Positions 28,996 through 37,364 of a stretch of DNA of 64,000 nt are shown piece by piece. The stretch covers positions 1-64,000 of the forward strand of contig JABLXQ010000003.1 of assembly GCA_013178375.1 (NCBI GenBank), read 5' to 3'. The notes under the pieces were generated by a model. The model did not search any database. It saw only the letters and a program-made list of their open reading frames with translations, and had not been told where the DNA came from. Origin of the DNA: Gammaproteobacteria bacterium (GTDB lineage Bacteria > Pseudomonadota > Gammaproteobacteria > Pseudomonadales > Ketobacteraceae). Position 1 is the first letter of the stretch; every line of letters starts with the position of its first letter. The position numbers and the translations under genes were made by a program.

Positions 28996-30366
28996 TTAGG
29001 TTTGCACCAGCGCTTGCAGCCGCATCCGCACGCGTATATTCAGCAGGATCGCCGCCGCCGTCAGACCCGCCACCAGCCCCACCCAGAAGCCTTGCGCCCC
29101 CAGCGGTACCGGCAGCAGCCAGTCGGTCATGTCCAGGGCATAGCCGATGGGCAGGCCCAGCAGCCAGTAGGCCACCACCGTCAGCAGCATGGGCACGGTG
29201 GTGTCGTGCAGACCCCGCAGCACGCCATTGGCCCCCACCTGCAGGCCGTCGGATAGCTGGAACACTGCCGCGAACACCAGCAGCGAGGTGGCCAGGGCGA
29301 TCACGTCTGCATCGTCGGTGTAGAGACGGGCGATGGGTTCTCGCAGCACCACCATCAGGGTGCTGTTCACCAGTGCCAGCAGGATAATCAGCGCCATGCC
29401 GCCGCGCAGGGCATGGTGCACGCCCGGCAGGTTGCCCCGCCCCAGGTTGAAGCCCACCCGCACGGTGAGCGCCAGGGACAGGCTCAGCGGAATCATGAAC
29501 ACCATGGACGCCACGTTGAGGGCGATCTGGTGCCCGGCCACCACCTGGGTGCCGATGGAGGCGATGAATAGGGCGATGACGCAGAACAGGCTGACTTCGA
29601 TGAAAATGGCCAGGCCAATGGGCAGCCCCAGTTTTACCAGCGGCAGCAGCATGGTGGGTTGCGGCCCGGCGAACTGGCGATTCCAGCCGGTGGCGCGGTA
29701 GTTGGCGGACAGCAGGCAGTGCGCGAGCATCAGCGCCAGCATCAGCCACATCACGAACCCGGTGGCCCAGCCGCAGCCGACGCCGCCCATGGCCGGCAGG
29801 CCGAGTTTGCCGTACATCAAAACGTAATTGGCGGGGATATTGGCGCACAGGCCGATCAGGCTGACTGCCATAACCGGGCGGGTGAAGGACATGCCTTCTG
29901 TCAGGCAGCGCAGGGCCAGGAACAGGGTGATGGCCGGCATGCCCCAGGACACGCCTTCCAGGTAGCCGACGATGGCGGGGCGCAGTTCCGGCTGCACGTC
30001 CATGACTGCCAGCAGTGGTTCCACCGAGCGCAGCAGCATGAAGCCGAACAGCCCCAGCGGGATCGCCACCCAGACGCCCTGCTGTACCACGACGCCCACT
30101 GCCGGTTCGTTGCCGGCGCCGTGGTGGCGGGCGACGAAGGGGGTGACGCCCTGCATCACGCCTACCACGAACAGGAATACCGGCACCCAGATGGAGGAAC
30201 CGACAGCTACCGCTGCGAGGGCCTGCGGGCCCAGTTGACCGGCCATGATGGTGTCGACGAAGCCGTTGGCAGTCTGGGCGAATTGCGCCACCACGATGGG
30301 CAGGGCCAGACGGATCAGGGTCTTGAATTCCGTCAGCAGGGCGTGGTGGTGGGTGGAGTCTTTCAT
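28996..30366 (-). CDS. MATE-family multidrug/Na+ efflux transporter
   Basis: A 456-residue protein with about twelve membrane helices in two related halves. It begins MKDSTHHHALLTEFKTLIRLALPIVVAQ, the NorM-type start, followed by GFVDTIMAGQLGPQALAAVAVGSSIW. MATE pumps export cationic drugs using Na+ or H+ gradients. The open frame continues upstream to 30540, but that extension translates the interspersed hairpin element and is not protein, so the ATG at 30366 was chosen. Confidence 0.9.
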   Translation of the reverse strand: MKDSTHHHALLTEFKTLIRLALPIVVAQFAQTANGFVDTIMAGQLGPQALAAVAVGSSIWVPVFLFVVGVMQGVTPFVARHHGAGNEPAVGVVVQQGVWVAIPLGLFGFMLLRSVEPLLAVMDVQPELRPAIVGYLEGVSWGMPAITLFLALRCLTEGMSFTRPVMAVSLIGLCANIPANYVLMYGKLGLPAMGGVGCGWATGFVMWLMLALMLAHCLLSANYRATGWNRQFAGPQPTMLLPLVKLGLPIGLAIFIEVSLFCVIALFIASIGTQVVAGHQIALNVASMVFMIPLSLSLALTVRVGFNLGRGNLPGVHHALRGGMALIILLALVNSTLMVVLREPIARLYTDDADVIALATSLLVFAAVFQLSDGLQVGANGVLRGLHDTTVPMLLTVVAYWLLGLPIGYALDMTDWLLPVPLGAQGFWVGLVAGLTAAAILLNIRVRMRLQALVQT

Positions 30367-30394
30367 GGTGGCCTTATTGAAATGGAATCGTGTG

Positions 30395-30585
30395 GGCGCG
30401 GAGTCTGGTATTGGAATTCCAGACACGCCACAAGTACATCCCTGTAGGCTCGTCTGCGGCCCCTTCGGGTCCAGCCACTCGCCTGCATGCTCGTGGCGTT
30501 CGCAGCTGAAAAAGCGATGCTTTTTCTTTTCGCTGCTCACCCCTGGCCGCTGACGGTCTGGAATTCCAATACCAGACTCCGCGCC
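30395..30585. repeat. Interspersed hairpin element, long form (191 bp)
   Basis: The ends are perfect 30-bp inverted repeats (30395-30424 and 30556-30585), each containing AGTCTGG and ATTCCAGAC. On the minus strand the interior holds the core GACGAGCCTACAGGGATGT plus ACTTGTGGCGTGTCTGGAAT. An internal arm with AGCGAAAAG/GCTTTTTC-like complementarity makes up most of the extra length compared with the short form at 43,942. It lies between the MATE start and epmC and encodes no transposase. Confidence 0.85.
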
Positions 30586-30686
30586 AACAGGTGGGTGCCA
30601 CGTTCAAAAACTGGCCGCAACAAGGCCGGTCAGCTTATCATGTGCGCCCCGGAAATGCGCCCGAGATCCCGTTGTAGCTGAACCCG

Positions 30687-31226
30687 ATGACACACGTAGC
30701 AGACGAGCTGATCGCACTGTTTGATGCCCAGTTTTCCGCCAGCCACAACACCCGGCTGGTGCGGGGCGACCACGAGCCCGTCTACCTGCCTGCCGATGCG
30801 GACATTCCTTTCCACCGCATCATCTTCGCCCACGGCTACTTCACCAGCGCCCTGCATGAAATTGCCCATTGGTGCGTTGCCGGTCCGGCGCGCTGGCATC
30901 AGGTGGATTTTGGCTACTGGTACGCGCCTGATGGCCGCTCCCGTGAACAGCAGCAGATATTCGAGCAGCTGGAAATCAAACCCCAGGCCCTGGAGTGGAT
31001 TTTCAATGTAGCAGCGGGTCACCGTTTCCGCGTCAGCACCGACAATCTCAGCGGCGACGGTCCTTTTGATCCTGACGGTTTCAAACGCAACGTCCTGCAG
31101 GAAGTGCGGCGCCGGTTGCGCGAGGGCCTGCCGGAGCGGGCCGGGCGTTTCACCCAGGCTCTGATCGACCGCTACCGCCCCGGCCTGCAACTGACGCCGG
31201 ACCTGTTCGATCTGGCGGATCTGTAA
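30687..31226 (+). CDS. epmC: Elongation factor P hydroxylase EpmC
   Basis: A 179-residue enzyme beginning MTHVADELIALFDAQF. The metal site HEIAHWCVAG lies near residue 57 and RWHQVDFGYWYAPDGR at about 70-85, both typical of EpmC/YfcM. EpmC hydroxylates the beta-lysylated lysine of EF-P. The partner genes epmA, epmB and efp are not in the window, which is usual. It is followed by the MerR-type promoter of the P-type ATPase. Confidence 0.92.
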   Translation: MTHVADELIALFDAQFSASHNTRLVRGDHEPVYLPADADIPFHRIIFAHGYFTSALHEIAHWCVAGPARWHQVDFGYWYAPDGRSREQQQIFEQLEIKPQALEWIFNVAAGHRFRVSTDNLSGDGPFDPDGFKRNVLQEVRRRLREGLPERAGRFTQALIDRYRPGLQLTPDLFDLADL

Positions 31227-31250
31227 TTCCCCATCCAGCGCAAAAAATCC

Positions 31251-31281
31251 TTGACCCTGGAGTAGGCTCCGGATGTTTACT
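31251..31281 (+). promoter_or_regulatory. MerR-family (ZntR/CadR-like) promoter of the P-type ATPase gene
   Basis: A -35 TTGACC (31251-31256) and -10 TTTACT (31276-31281) are separated by 19 bp, the stretched spacing of MerR-controlled promoters. The spacer holds the dyad CTGGAG-TAGG-CTCCGG (31257-31272), very close to known ZntR operators. Expected control is activation by Zn, Cd or Pb bound to a MerR-type regulator. No such regulator is encoded in the window. Confidence 0.85.
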
Positions 31282-31312
31282 GTTCTCATGGTAAATGGTC
31301 GAGGACAGTGGG

Positions 31313-33622
31313 ATGGCGGCATGTTGTGATGAGAAGGGCGGTTGCAGCAGCAAGGCCCAGGGCGTGGAAGGCAGCGCCGCAGTACATATCGATGTGGCGC
31401 AGCTCGATGTGGGCGTGTCCGCAATAACGATCGATGCATCCGGATCGATGACAACGGTCCGCTATCGCATCATGCAAATGGATTGTCCCACCGAGGAAAA
31501 ACTGCTGCGCGACAAGCTGTCGCGGCTGCCGGGCGTGCAGGCGCTGGAATTCAACCTGATGCAGCGGGTGTTGACGGTCACACGGTTGCCGGCGGCACAC
31601 GATGCAGTGGCGGCCGGAATCCGCGAACTGGGTTTTACGCCGGAATTGTTGACCGGCTTGCCGTCGTCCGCGCAGGGGCAGGCCGCGGAGCAGTTACCTG
31701 GCGCCAGCCGCTCTCGCTGGGTCTTGCTGGCGTTGTCAGGCCTGATGGCGGTGGCAGCAGAAGTGTCGGAATGGCTGGACGCTCCGCACTGGCTGGCGGC
31801 GCTGCTGGCGCTGGTGGCCATCGTCAGTGTCGGCCTGGGCACCTACAAAAAGGGCTGGATCGCCCTGAAAAACCGCAATCTGAATATCAATGCGCTGATG
31901 AGCATCGCCGTTACCGGTGCCATGCTGATCGGCCAGTGGCCCGAGGCCGCCATGGTGATGTTCCTGTTCACCGTGGCGGAACTGATCGAGGCCCGCTCGC
32001 TGGACCGCGCCCGTAACGCCATTCGCGGCCTGCTGGACCTGGCGCCGCAGCAGGCCAGTGTGCGGCAGGGCGATGGACACTGGTTGGCGACAGATACCAA
32101 AACCGTGCCAGTGGGCGCCATCGTGCGGGTGCTGCCCGGTGAACGCATCGGGCTGGATGGCACTGTTGTGGCGGGGCGTTCCACCGTGAATCAGGCCCCC
32201 ATCACCGGCGAGAGCCTGCCGGTGGAGAAAGGGCCGGATGAGCCACTGTTTGCCGGCACCATCAACCAGACCGGCGTGCTGGAATTCCGCGTCACCGCCG
32301 TCGCCGCCGACACCACCCTGGCGCGCATCATTCACGCGGTGGAAGAGGCCCAGGGCGCCCGTTCACCCACCCAGCGTTTCGTGGACCGTTTTTCCCGCAT
32401 CTACACACCGGTGGTATTTGCACTGGCATTGCTGGTGGCCGTTGCGCCGCCGCTCTACCTGGCGCCTGCCGACATGCAGGTCTGGCTCGACTGGATTTAC
32501 CGCGCGCTGGTGTTGCTGGTGATCGCCTGCCCCTGCGCGCTGGTGATCTCCACCCCGGTGACCATCGTCAGCGGTCTGGCGACGGCGGCGCGACGTGGCA
32601 TTCTGGTGAAAGGCGGGGCGTTTCTGGAAATGGGAAGAAACCTGCAGGTGCTGGCGCTGGACAAGACCGGCACCCTGACCCACGGCAAACCGGTGCAGAC
32701 CGATGCGGTCGTGCTGGCGGGCGAACCTGCGGTGGTGCAGGGGCTGGCAGCGAGCCTGTCCCGTCATTCCAACCATCCTGTTTCCAAAGCCGTCGCACTG
32801 GCGGCGGCCGGTGCAGAAAATCGCGACATCACCGGGTTTGAGGATCTGCCGGGGCGCGGTGTTCGTGGCCGGGTGGACGGCCATCATTACCACTTCGGCA
32901 ATCACCGCCTGATGGAGGATCTGGGGCTGTGCTCGCCTGCACTGGAACAGCAGTTGGAGCAGTTCGAACGGCAGGGCAAATCCGTGGTGATGCTGGCAGA
33001 CGAGCAGCAGGTACTGGCCCTGTTTGCCGTGGCGGATACCCTGCGTCCTGCCAGCGCCGCCGCCATTCAGGATCTGCATGCGCTGGGCATCCGCACCCTG
33101 ATGCTCACCGGCGACAACCTGCATACCGCACAGGCCATTGCGGCGCAGGTGGGCATCGACGCCGTGCACGCGAATCTGCTGCCACAGGACAAACTGCAGC
33201 AAGTGAAGGAACTGGTGGAAGCGGGCACCGTAGTGGGCATGGTGGGCGACGGCATCAACGATGCTCCGGCCCTCGCCCGCGCCCACATCGGTTTTGCCAT
33301 GGGCGCCGCCGGCAGCGACACCGCCATCGAAACCGCCGACGTGGCGCTGATGGATGACGATCTACGCAAGATTCCCGAGTTCGTGCGGCTGTCGCGCAAA
33401 ACGGCTGGAGTGCTGCAGCAGAACATCGTCATTGCGTTGGGTATCAAGCTGGTGTTTCTGCTGATTACGCTGGCCGGCGTCGGCACGTTGTGGATGGCGG
33501 TGTTCGCCGACATGGGCGCCAGCCTGATCGTGGTGGCGAATGGATTGCGGTTGTTAAGGCGGGCACCTGACAACGCGCCGACGCTGCCGGTGAATCCGGC
33601 AACAACTGTGGATGCTGCGTAA
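31313..33622 (+). CDS. zntA: Zn/Cd/Pb-exporting P-type ATPase (ZntA/CadA type)
   Basis: A 769-residue P1B-2 ATPase. The ATG at 31313 has GAGGA 7 bp upstream; an earlier ATG (31295) has none. The N-terminus has a Cys-rich start (CCDEKGGCSS) and an HMA domain with MDCPTEE. The transmembrane metal site is CPC (Cys406-Pro-Cys408), the phosphorylation motif is DKTGT (Asp450), and the last helices carry a Lys (ALGIKLVFL) and Asp (FADMGAS), the P1B-2 signature. It pumps divalent soft metals to the periplasm. The MerR-type promoter upstream fits. It overlaps the DUF3703 gene by 1 bp. Confidence 0.92.
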   Translation: MAACCDEKGGCSSKAQGVEGSAAVHIDVAQLDVGVSAITIDASGSMTTVRYRIMQMDCPTEEKLLRDKLSRLPGVQALEFNLMQRVLTVTRLPAAHDAVAAGIRELGFTPELLTGLPSSAQGQAAEQLPGASRSRWVLLALSGLMAVAAEVSEWLDAPHWLAALLALVAIVSVGLGTYKKGWIALKNRNLNINALMSIAVTGAMLIGQWPEAAMVMFLFTVAELIEARSLDRARNAIRGLLDLAPQQASVRQGDGHWLATDTKTVPVGAIVRVLPGERIGLDGTVVAGRSTVNQAPITGESLPVEKGPDEPLFAGTINQTGVLEFRVTAVAADTTLARIIHAVEEAQGARSPTQRFVDRFSRIYTPVVFALALLVAVAPPLYLAPADMQVWLDWIYRALVLLVIACPCALVISTPVTIVSGLATAARRGILVKGGAFLEMGRNLQVLALDKTGTLTHGKPVQTDAVVLAGEPAVVQGLAASLSRHSNHPVSKAVALAAAGAENRDITGFEDLPGRGVRGRVDGHHYHFGNHRLMEDLGLCSPALEQQLEQFERQGKSVVMLADEQQVLALFAVADTLRPASAAAIQDLHALGIRTLMLTGDNLHTAQAIAAQVGIDAVHANLLPQDKLQQVKELVEAGTVVGMVGDGINDAPALARAHIGFAMGAAGSDTAIETADVALMDDDLRKIPEFVRLSRKTAGVLQQNIVIALGIKLVFLLITLAGVGTLWMAVFADMGASLIVVANGLRLLRRAPDNAPTLPVNPATTVDAA

Positions 33623-33972
33623 TGAACACCATCACCAAAACTGCTTTTCTGAAGGAAATGGCGCTGGCGGAAACCTGCTGGCAACAGCGTGCACTGGAGC
33701 AGGCGTTTGCACATCTGGAGCGCGCCCACATTCTGGGACAGCGTGAATTTCTCACCCATGCCCGCACGCATCTGTGGATGTTGCGGATCGGCTGGGCTCG
33801 ACGTGACGGGCGTGAAATTCGCGGCCAGATCCTGCGCCTGCTGCTGATTCCGCTGGGACATCTCACCGGGCGTCTGCCGCTGGGTAATACGGGTGGGGCG
33901 AATGTGAGTGCCTTCAAACCCATGCCGATTGCGCGGGATCTTGCGGCGATCCTGCGGAACGAAAAATTGTGA
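33622..33972 (+). CDS. DUF3703 family protein
   Basis: A 116-residue soluble protein with start and stop overlapping the ATPase gene (TAATG), so the two are translationally coupled. The central HLERAHILGQREFLTHARTHLWMLRIGW resembles the DUF3703 family, whose members often sit beside metal-efflux genes. Conserved His residues may bind metal, but no function is established. The prediction rests on context and the H-x-x-M motif. Confidence 0.75.
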   Translation: MNTITKTAFLKEMALAETCWQQRALEQAFAHLERAHILGQREFLTHARTHLWMLRIGWARRDGREIRGQILRLLLIPLGHLTGRLPLGNTGGANVSAFKPMPIARDLAAILRNEKL

Positions 33973-34134
33973 ATCAGGCACTTTGCTGACATTGCAGGTA
34001 CTGCCAGGGTTGTACCGAATTGTCCATGGCGGGCGAGCTTACCGCACGGGGCAGGGAGGAATCGGGGCTTGACTGAGATCAGGGCAAGGGCGGAACGCGT
34101 GGACCGGGCTGGGTGCCTGGCGTACACTTCAGGC

Positions 34135-34494
34135 ATGCGTGTTTCGATGATCCTGGTTCTGTGTGTGCTGGTGGCCCTGCAAGGCATGGCCAGCCCGCGT
34201 CTGCCTGAAACGCCGTGTCCTATGATGCAGGCCATGTCTTCCACAGTGGCAGGCATGGCAGAATTGGACGGTGATAAAGCAGACGACTGTTGCAACGACG
34301 CAGAGACCGCCCTGAAGACTGGTCAGCCATGCAAGTCCGGTCAGGCCTGCAGTGCCCCAGCGGCCTGGGCGCTGCCAGCGTTGCCTGCCGCTCATCTCCA
34401 ATCAGTATTTTCCTCCGGTCTGGTTTCCTCCTCTGGATTGTTCCCTCCCTATTTCTACCCCGTCGGCGTCTGGCGACCCCCGACACTCAGCTGA
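34135..34494 (+). CDS. Small secreted Cys/Met-rich protein upstream of cusC
   Basis: The start is the ATG at 34135, giving 119 residues. A signal peptide covers the first 19 or so (LVALQGMAS). The mature part is rich in Cys and Met: TPCPMMQAM, DDCCND, GQPCKSGQACS. I do not recognise a named family. Short periplasmic Cys-rich proteins of this size (CzcI-like) often precede RND metal-efflux operons, so a metal-binding or sensing role is inferred. The gap to cusC is about 115 bp. Confidence 0.6.
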   Translation: MRVSMILVLCVLVALQGMASPRLPETPCPMMQAMSSTVAGMAELDGDKADDCCNDAETALKTGQPCKSGQACSAPAAWALPALPAAHLQSVFSSGLVSSSGLFPPYFYPVGVWRPPTLS

Positions 34495-34609
34495 TTCCAA
34501 ACTGCTCTCCTTATGCGGCTCCTGCGTGCGCTTCGTGCGCGCCTGACTGCCGTGGTTGGTGTGCGCTGCGCAGGTTTGCGGCCACACGCTTTGCATTTGG
34601 TTTCAGCAT

Positions 34610-35995
34610 ATGTCGATTTTTTCTGGTTCCGGTCATGCCAAAAGCCTGTCCTGGCGATGTCTGTCACTGTACGGGTCTGCCGTTCATCCTGTTTCTGTCC
34701 TGATATTCCTGCTGTTTGCGTCCGCTGCGGCGTATCCAGCCGAGCTGCCGTCAACACCGCTGACGCTGGACGCCGCACTGCAGGTGGCGGAAGCGCACTC
34801 CCACGCTTTGCAGGCACAGGATGCGGCGACACGATCCTCCCGCGAACTGGCGATCAGTGCCGGGCGGTTGCCCGATCCTGTGCTGCGGTTGTCGGTAGAT
34901 AACCTGCCGGTGGAAGGCGACATGCGCTACAGCCTCACCGACGACTTCATGACCATGCGCTCGGTCGAGCTGATGCAGACTTACGCCAGCACGGATAAGC
35001 GACGCGCGCGTGGTGCGGTGTTCGAGCGCGAAGCGGATGCAGCTCAGGCCATGCGGACATTGCAGTTGGTTGCCGTGCGGCAAGGCACAGCGCGGGCCTG
35101 GTTCGACCGCTACTACCAGCAACGCAGGCTGGATCTCCTGGTCGGGCAGCGGTGGGAAGCAATGCTGCAGGCGGAGGCGGTCGAAACTGCTTACGGCAGC
35201 GGGCGCGCCATGCAAGCCGATGTTTTCCTGATGCGTGCGCTTGTTGCGCGTCTTGATGACAGCGTGCAGGAAGTGCGCGCGGAACTGGTTAGTGCCGACC
35301 AGACGCTGGCACGCTGGGTAGGCGATGCGGTGACGTTTGCGCGGGCAGAGCCACCCCGCATTGACCAACTTCCTCCCACGGTGGACCAGGCTCTGGCGCA
35401 TCAACTGGATCAGCATCCGGACATCGTGCTGATGGCGGCAAGGGAGAGCATGGCCCTGGCCGAAGCCGAAGTAGCCCGGCAGGAAAAAAACGCGGACTGG
35501 ACCTGGTCCCTGATGTACAGCCAGCGGGGTCCGGATTATGACGACATGATGTCGCTGGGTGTCTCGGTGCCGTTGCAGTGGGATCATAAAAACCGTCAGG
35601 GCCGGGAACTGGCTGCCAGGCGTGCGAAGGCCGAACAACTTCGCGCGGAAACCGAGGAATTGCGCCGGGAACGCGCAGTGGAAGTGCAACGTATGCTGGT
35701 GAACTGGCGCAGTAATCTGACACGCCTGCGTGACTACGACAGAACCCTGATTCCCCTCACCGCCGCGCGCATCGATGCCGCCAATGCCGCTTATCGCAGC
35801 GGCACCGCGCAACTGGCGGAGGCTCTGGAGGCAAGGCGTTCAGCGATTGATACCCGGCTGGAACGCCTGCGCATCGAAATGCAGACCGCTTTCCTCTGGG
35901 CCGCACTGGCGTTTCTGGTGCCTGCATCGGCGGAACCCACTGGGCAACATGCCGACATGGTATTTGCCAATTCCGGGAGTCGCCATCATGAATAG
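34610..35995 (+). CDS. cusC: Outer-membrane efflux protein CusC/CzcC-like
   Basis: A 461-residue outer-membrane factor of the TolC superfamily. The ATG at 34610 is followed by a long signal peptide (cleavage near SAAAYPAELP). The mature protein shows repeated helical segments (DAALQVAEAHSHALQAQDAATR, PDPVLRLSVDNLPV). The latter is typical of CzcC-type channels rather than CusC in the strict sense. It forms the exit duct of the tripartite pump and overlaps the adaptor gene by 8 bp. An earlier GTG-type extension in the frame lacks a signal-like start. Confidence 0.85.
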   Translation: MSIFSGSGHAKSLSWRCLSLYGSAVHPVSVLIFLLFASAAAYPAELPSTPLTLDAALQVAEAHSHALQAQDAATRSSRELAISAGRLPDPVLRLSVDNLPVEGDMRYSLTDDFMTMRSVELMQTYASTDKRRARGAVFEREADAAQAMRTLQLVAVRQGTARAWFDRYYQQRRLDLLVGQRWEAMLQAEAVETAYGSGRAMQADVFLMRALVARLDDSVQEVRAELVSADQTLARWVGDAVTFARAEPPRIDQLPPTVDQALAHQLDQHPDIVLMAARESMALAEAEVARQEKNADWTWSLMYSQRGPDYDDMMSLGVSVPLQWDHKNRQGRELAARRAKAEQLRAETEELRRERAVEVQRMLVNWRSNLTRLRDYDRTLIPLTAARIDAANAAYRSGTAQLAEALEARRSAIDTRLERLRIEMQTAFLWAALAFLVPASAEPTGQHADMVFANSGSRHHE

Positions 35996-37364
35996 GAAAA
36001 TGATTCTGCCCGGTCTTCTCGTTATTGGTGCTTTGGGTGCTGGTGGTTTCGGCCTTTATCGCCTGGGCCTGGAGCAAGGCATTGCCAATGTGTCCGTTGG
36101 TACAGCGGAAAATCACGGGGGGCACGCTGCGAAATCCACGACCGATCCGTCAAGTTGGGGAATCGCGGAAGGTGAAATTGCCACGCGTCGCCATATTGAA
36201 GCGGGCCTGCGGGCTGGCGATATCGATCCTGTCACGGGGCGCGTGATCCTGTACTACCAGGACCCCATGATGCCCGGCAAAAAATTCGAAGCGCCTGGCA
36301 AGTCGCCCTTCATGGACATGATGCTGGTGCCGGTCTATGCCGGCGGTGCAAATCCTGCCGGAGTGGAAAGCGATACCGACACGGTGACAGTGAGTCCGCG
36401 CCTGCAACAGAATCTTGGCCTGCGCGTGGGTGAGGTGGTGGAGGGCAAACTGATGCCGGAGATCCGGGCAGTTGGGGCCGTTGCCTGGAATGAACGGCGC
36501 CAGGTGGTGGTACAGGCGCGCGCAACCGGTTTCGTCGAGAAGCTGCACGTTCAGGCCACATTGGATCGTGTCAGCGAGGGTCAGCCTTTGTTTGATTTGT
36601 ATGTGCCTGACTGGGTTGCGGTACAGCAGGATTATTTACTGTTGCGACGCACGCAGACGCAGGGAAACGATCTGGATTCACTGCTGGAGGCTGTCCGGCA
36701 ACGCATGCGGCAGGCTGGCATGAGCGCCGCGCAGATTGCGTCGATCGAAAAGACGGGTCGGCTGCAGACGCGCATGTCCCTGTACGCTCCCCGCGCTGGT
36801 GTGGTTACCGAACTGATGGTGCGGGAAGGCAGCACGGTAACGCCTGGCATGACGCTGGCACGTATTACGGATACGGATTCGATTTGGGTCCAGGCCGAGG
36901 TACCGGAAAGTCAGACCGCGGAATTGCGGGAAGGTGATCCGGTGTCCGCCGAAGCAGCGGCCCTGCCCGGAGTGCGGTTCGAAGGGCAAATCCAGGCCTT
37001 GTTGCCAGAGGTCAATCCCTCCACCCGCACGCGCAAGGCCCGCATGGAACTGATCAATACGGAAAGGCGTCTGGTGCCTGGCATGCTGGTACACGTGCAG
37101 CTTCGCAGCACACAGGCCCGCTCCGGCCTGCTCGTTCCCACGGAAGCGCTGATTCCCACTGGCAGGCGCACGCTGGTGATGCTGGCGGAGGCCGAGGGCC
37201 ATTTCCGTCCGGTGGAAGTGGAAACCGGTATTGAACAGGGTGAGCAGACCGAAATCCGCAGCGGGCTCTTCAAAGGGCAGAAAGTGGTGGTGTCGGGTCA
37301 GTTCCTGCTTGATTCAGCCGCCAGCCTTCGTGGCGTGGAAGCCCGCGCGGGAGGTGCGCCATGA
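35988..37364 (+). CDS. cusB: Cu/Ag efflux periplasmic adaptor CusB
   Basis: A 458-residue membrane-fusion protein. An N-terminal membrane anchor (about 4-24) is followed at about residues 89-117 by a heavy-metal-binding domain ([10 protein letters not shown], then [10 protein letters not shown]), found in CusB-type adaptors and rich in Met. Lipoyl/hairpin and beta-barrel segments follow ([36 protein letters not shown]). The start is fixed by GGGAG 8-12 bp upstream and an 8-bp overlap with the preceding gene. It also overlaps cusA by 4 bp, so the three genes are tightly coupled. Confidence 0.92.
   Translation: MNRKMILPGLLVIGALGAGGFGLYRLGLEQGIANVSVGTAENHGGHAAKSTTDPSSWGIAEGEIATRRHIEAGLRAGDIDPVTGRVILYYQDPMMPGKKFEAPGKSPFMDMMLVPVYAGGANPAGVESDTDTVTVSPRLQQNLGLRVGEVVEGKLMPEIRAVGAVAWNERRQVVVQARATGFVEKLHVQATLDRVSEGQPLFDLYVPDWVAVQQDYLLLRRTQTQGNDLDSLLEAVRQRMRQAGMSAAQIASIEKTGRLQTRMSLYAPRAGVVTELMVREGSTVTPGMTLARITDTDSIWVQAEVPESQTAELREGDPVSAEAAALPGVRFEGQIQALLPEVNPSTRTRKARMELINTERRLVPGMLVHVQLRSTQARSGLLVPTEALIPTGRRTLVMLAEAEGHFRPVEVETGIEQGEQTEIRSGLFKGQKVVVSGQFLLDSAASLRGVEARAGGAP

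Noticed and set aside
28996-30540. A longer MATE protein starting at 30540
   Set aside because: The extra 58 residues translate the interspersed hairpin element; the normal NorM-type start is at 30366.
35775-35987. A longer CusB starting upstream of 35988
   Set aside because: The extension lies inside cusC, and the ATG at 35988 has a ribosome site and a membrane anchor right after it.
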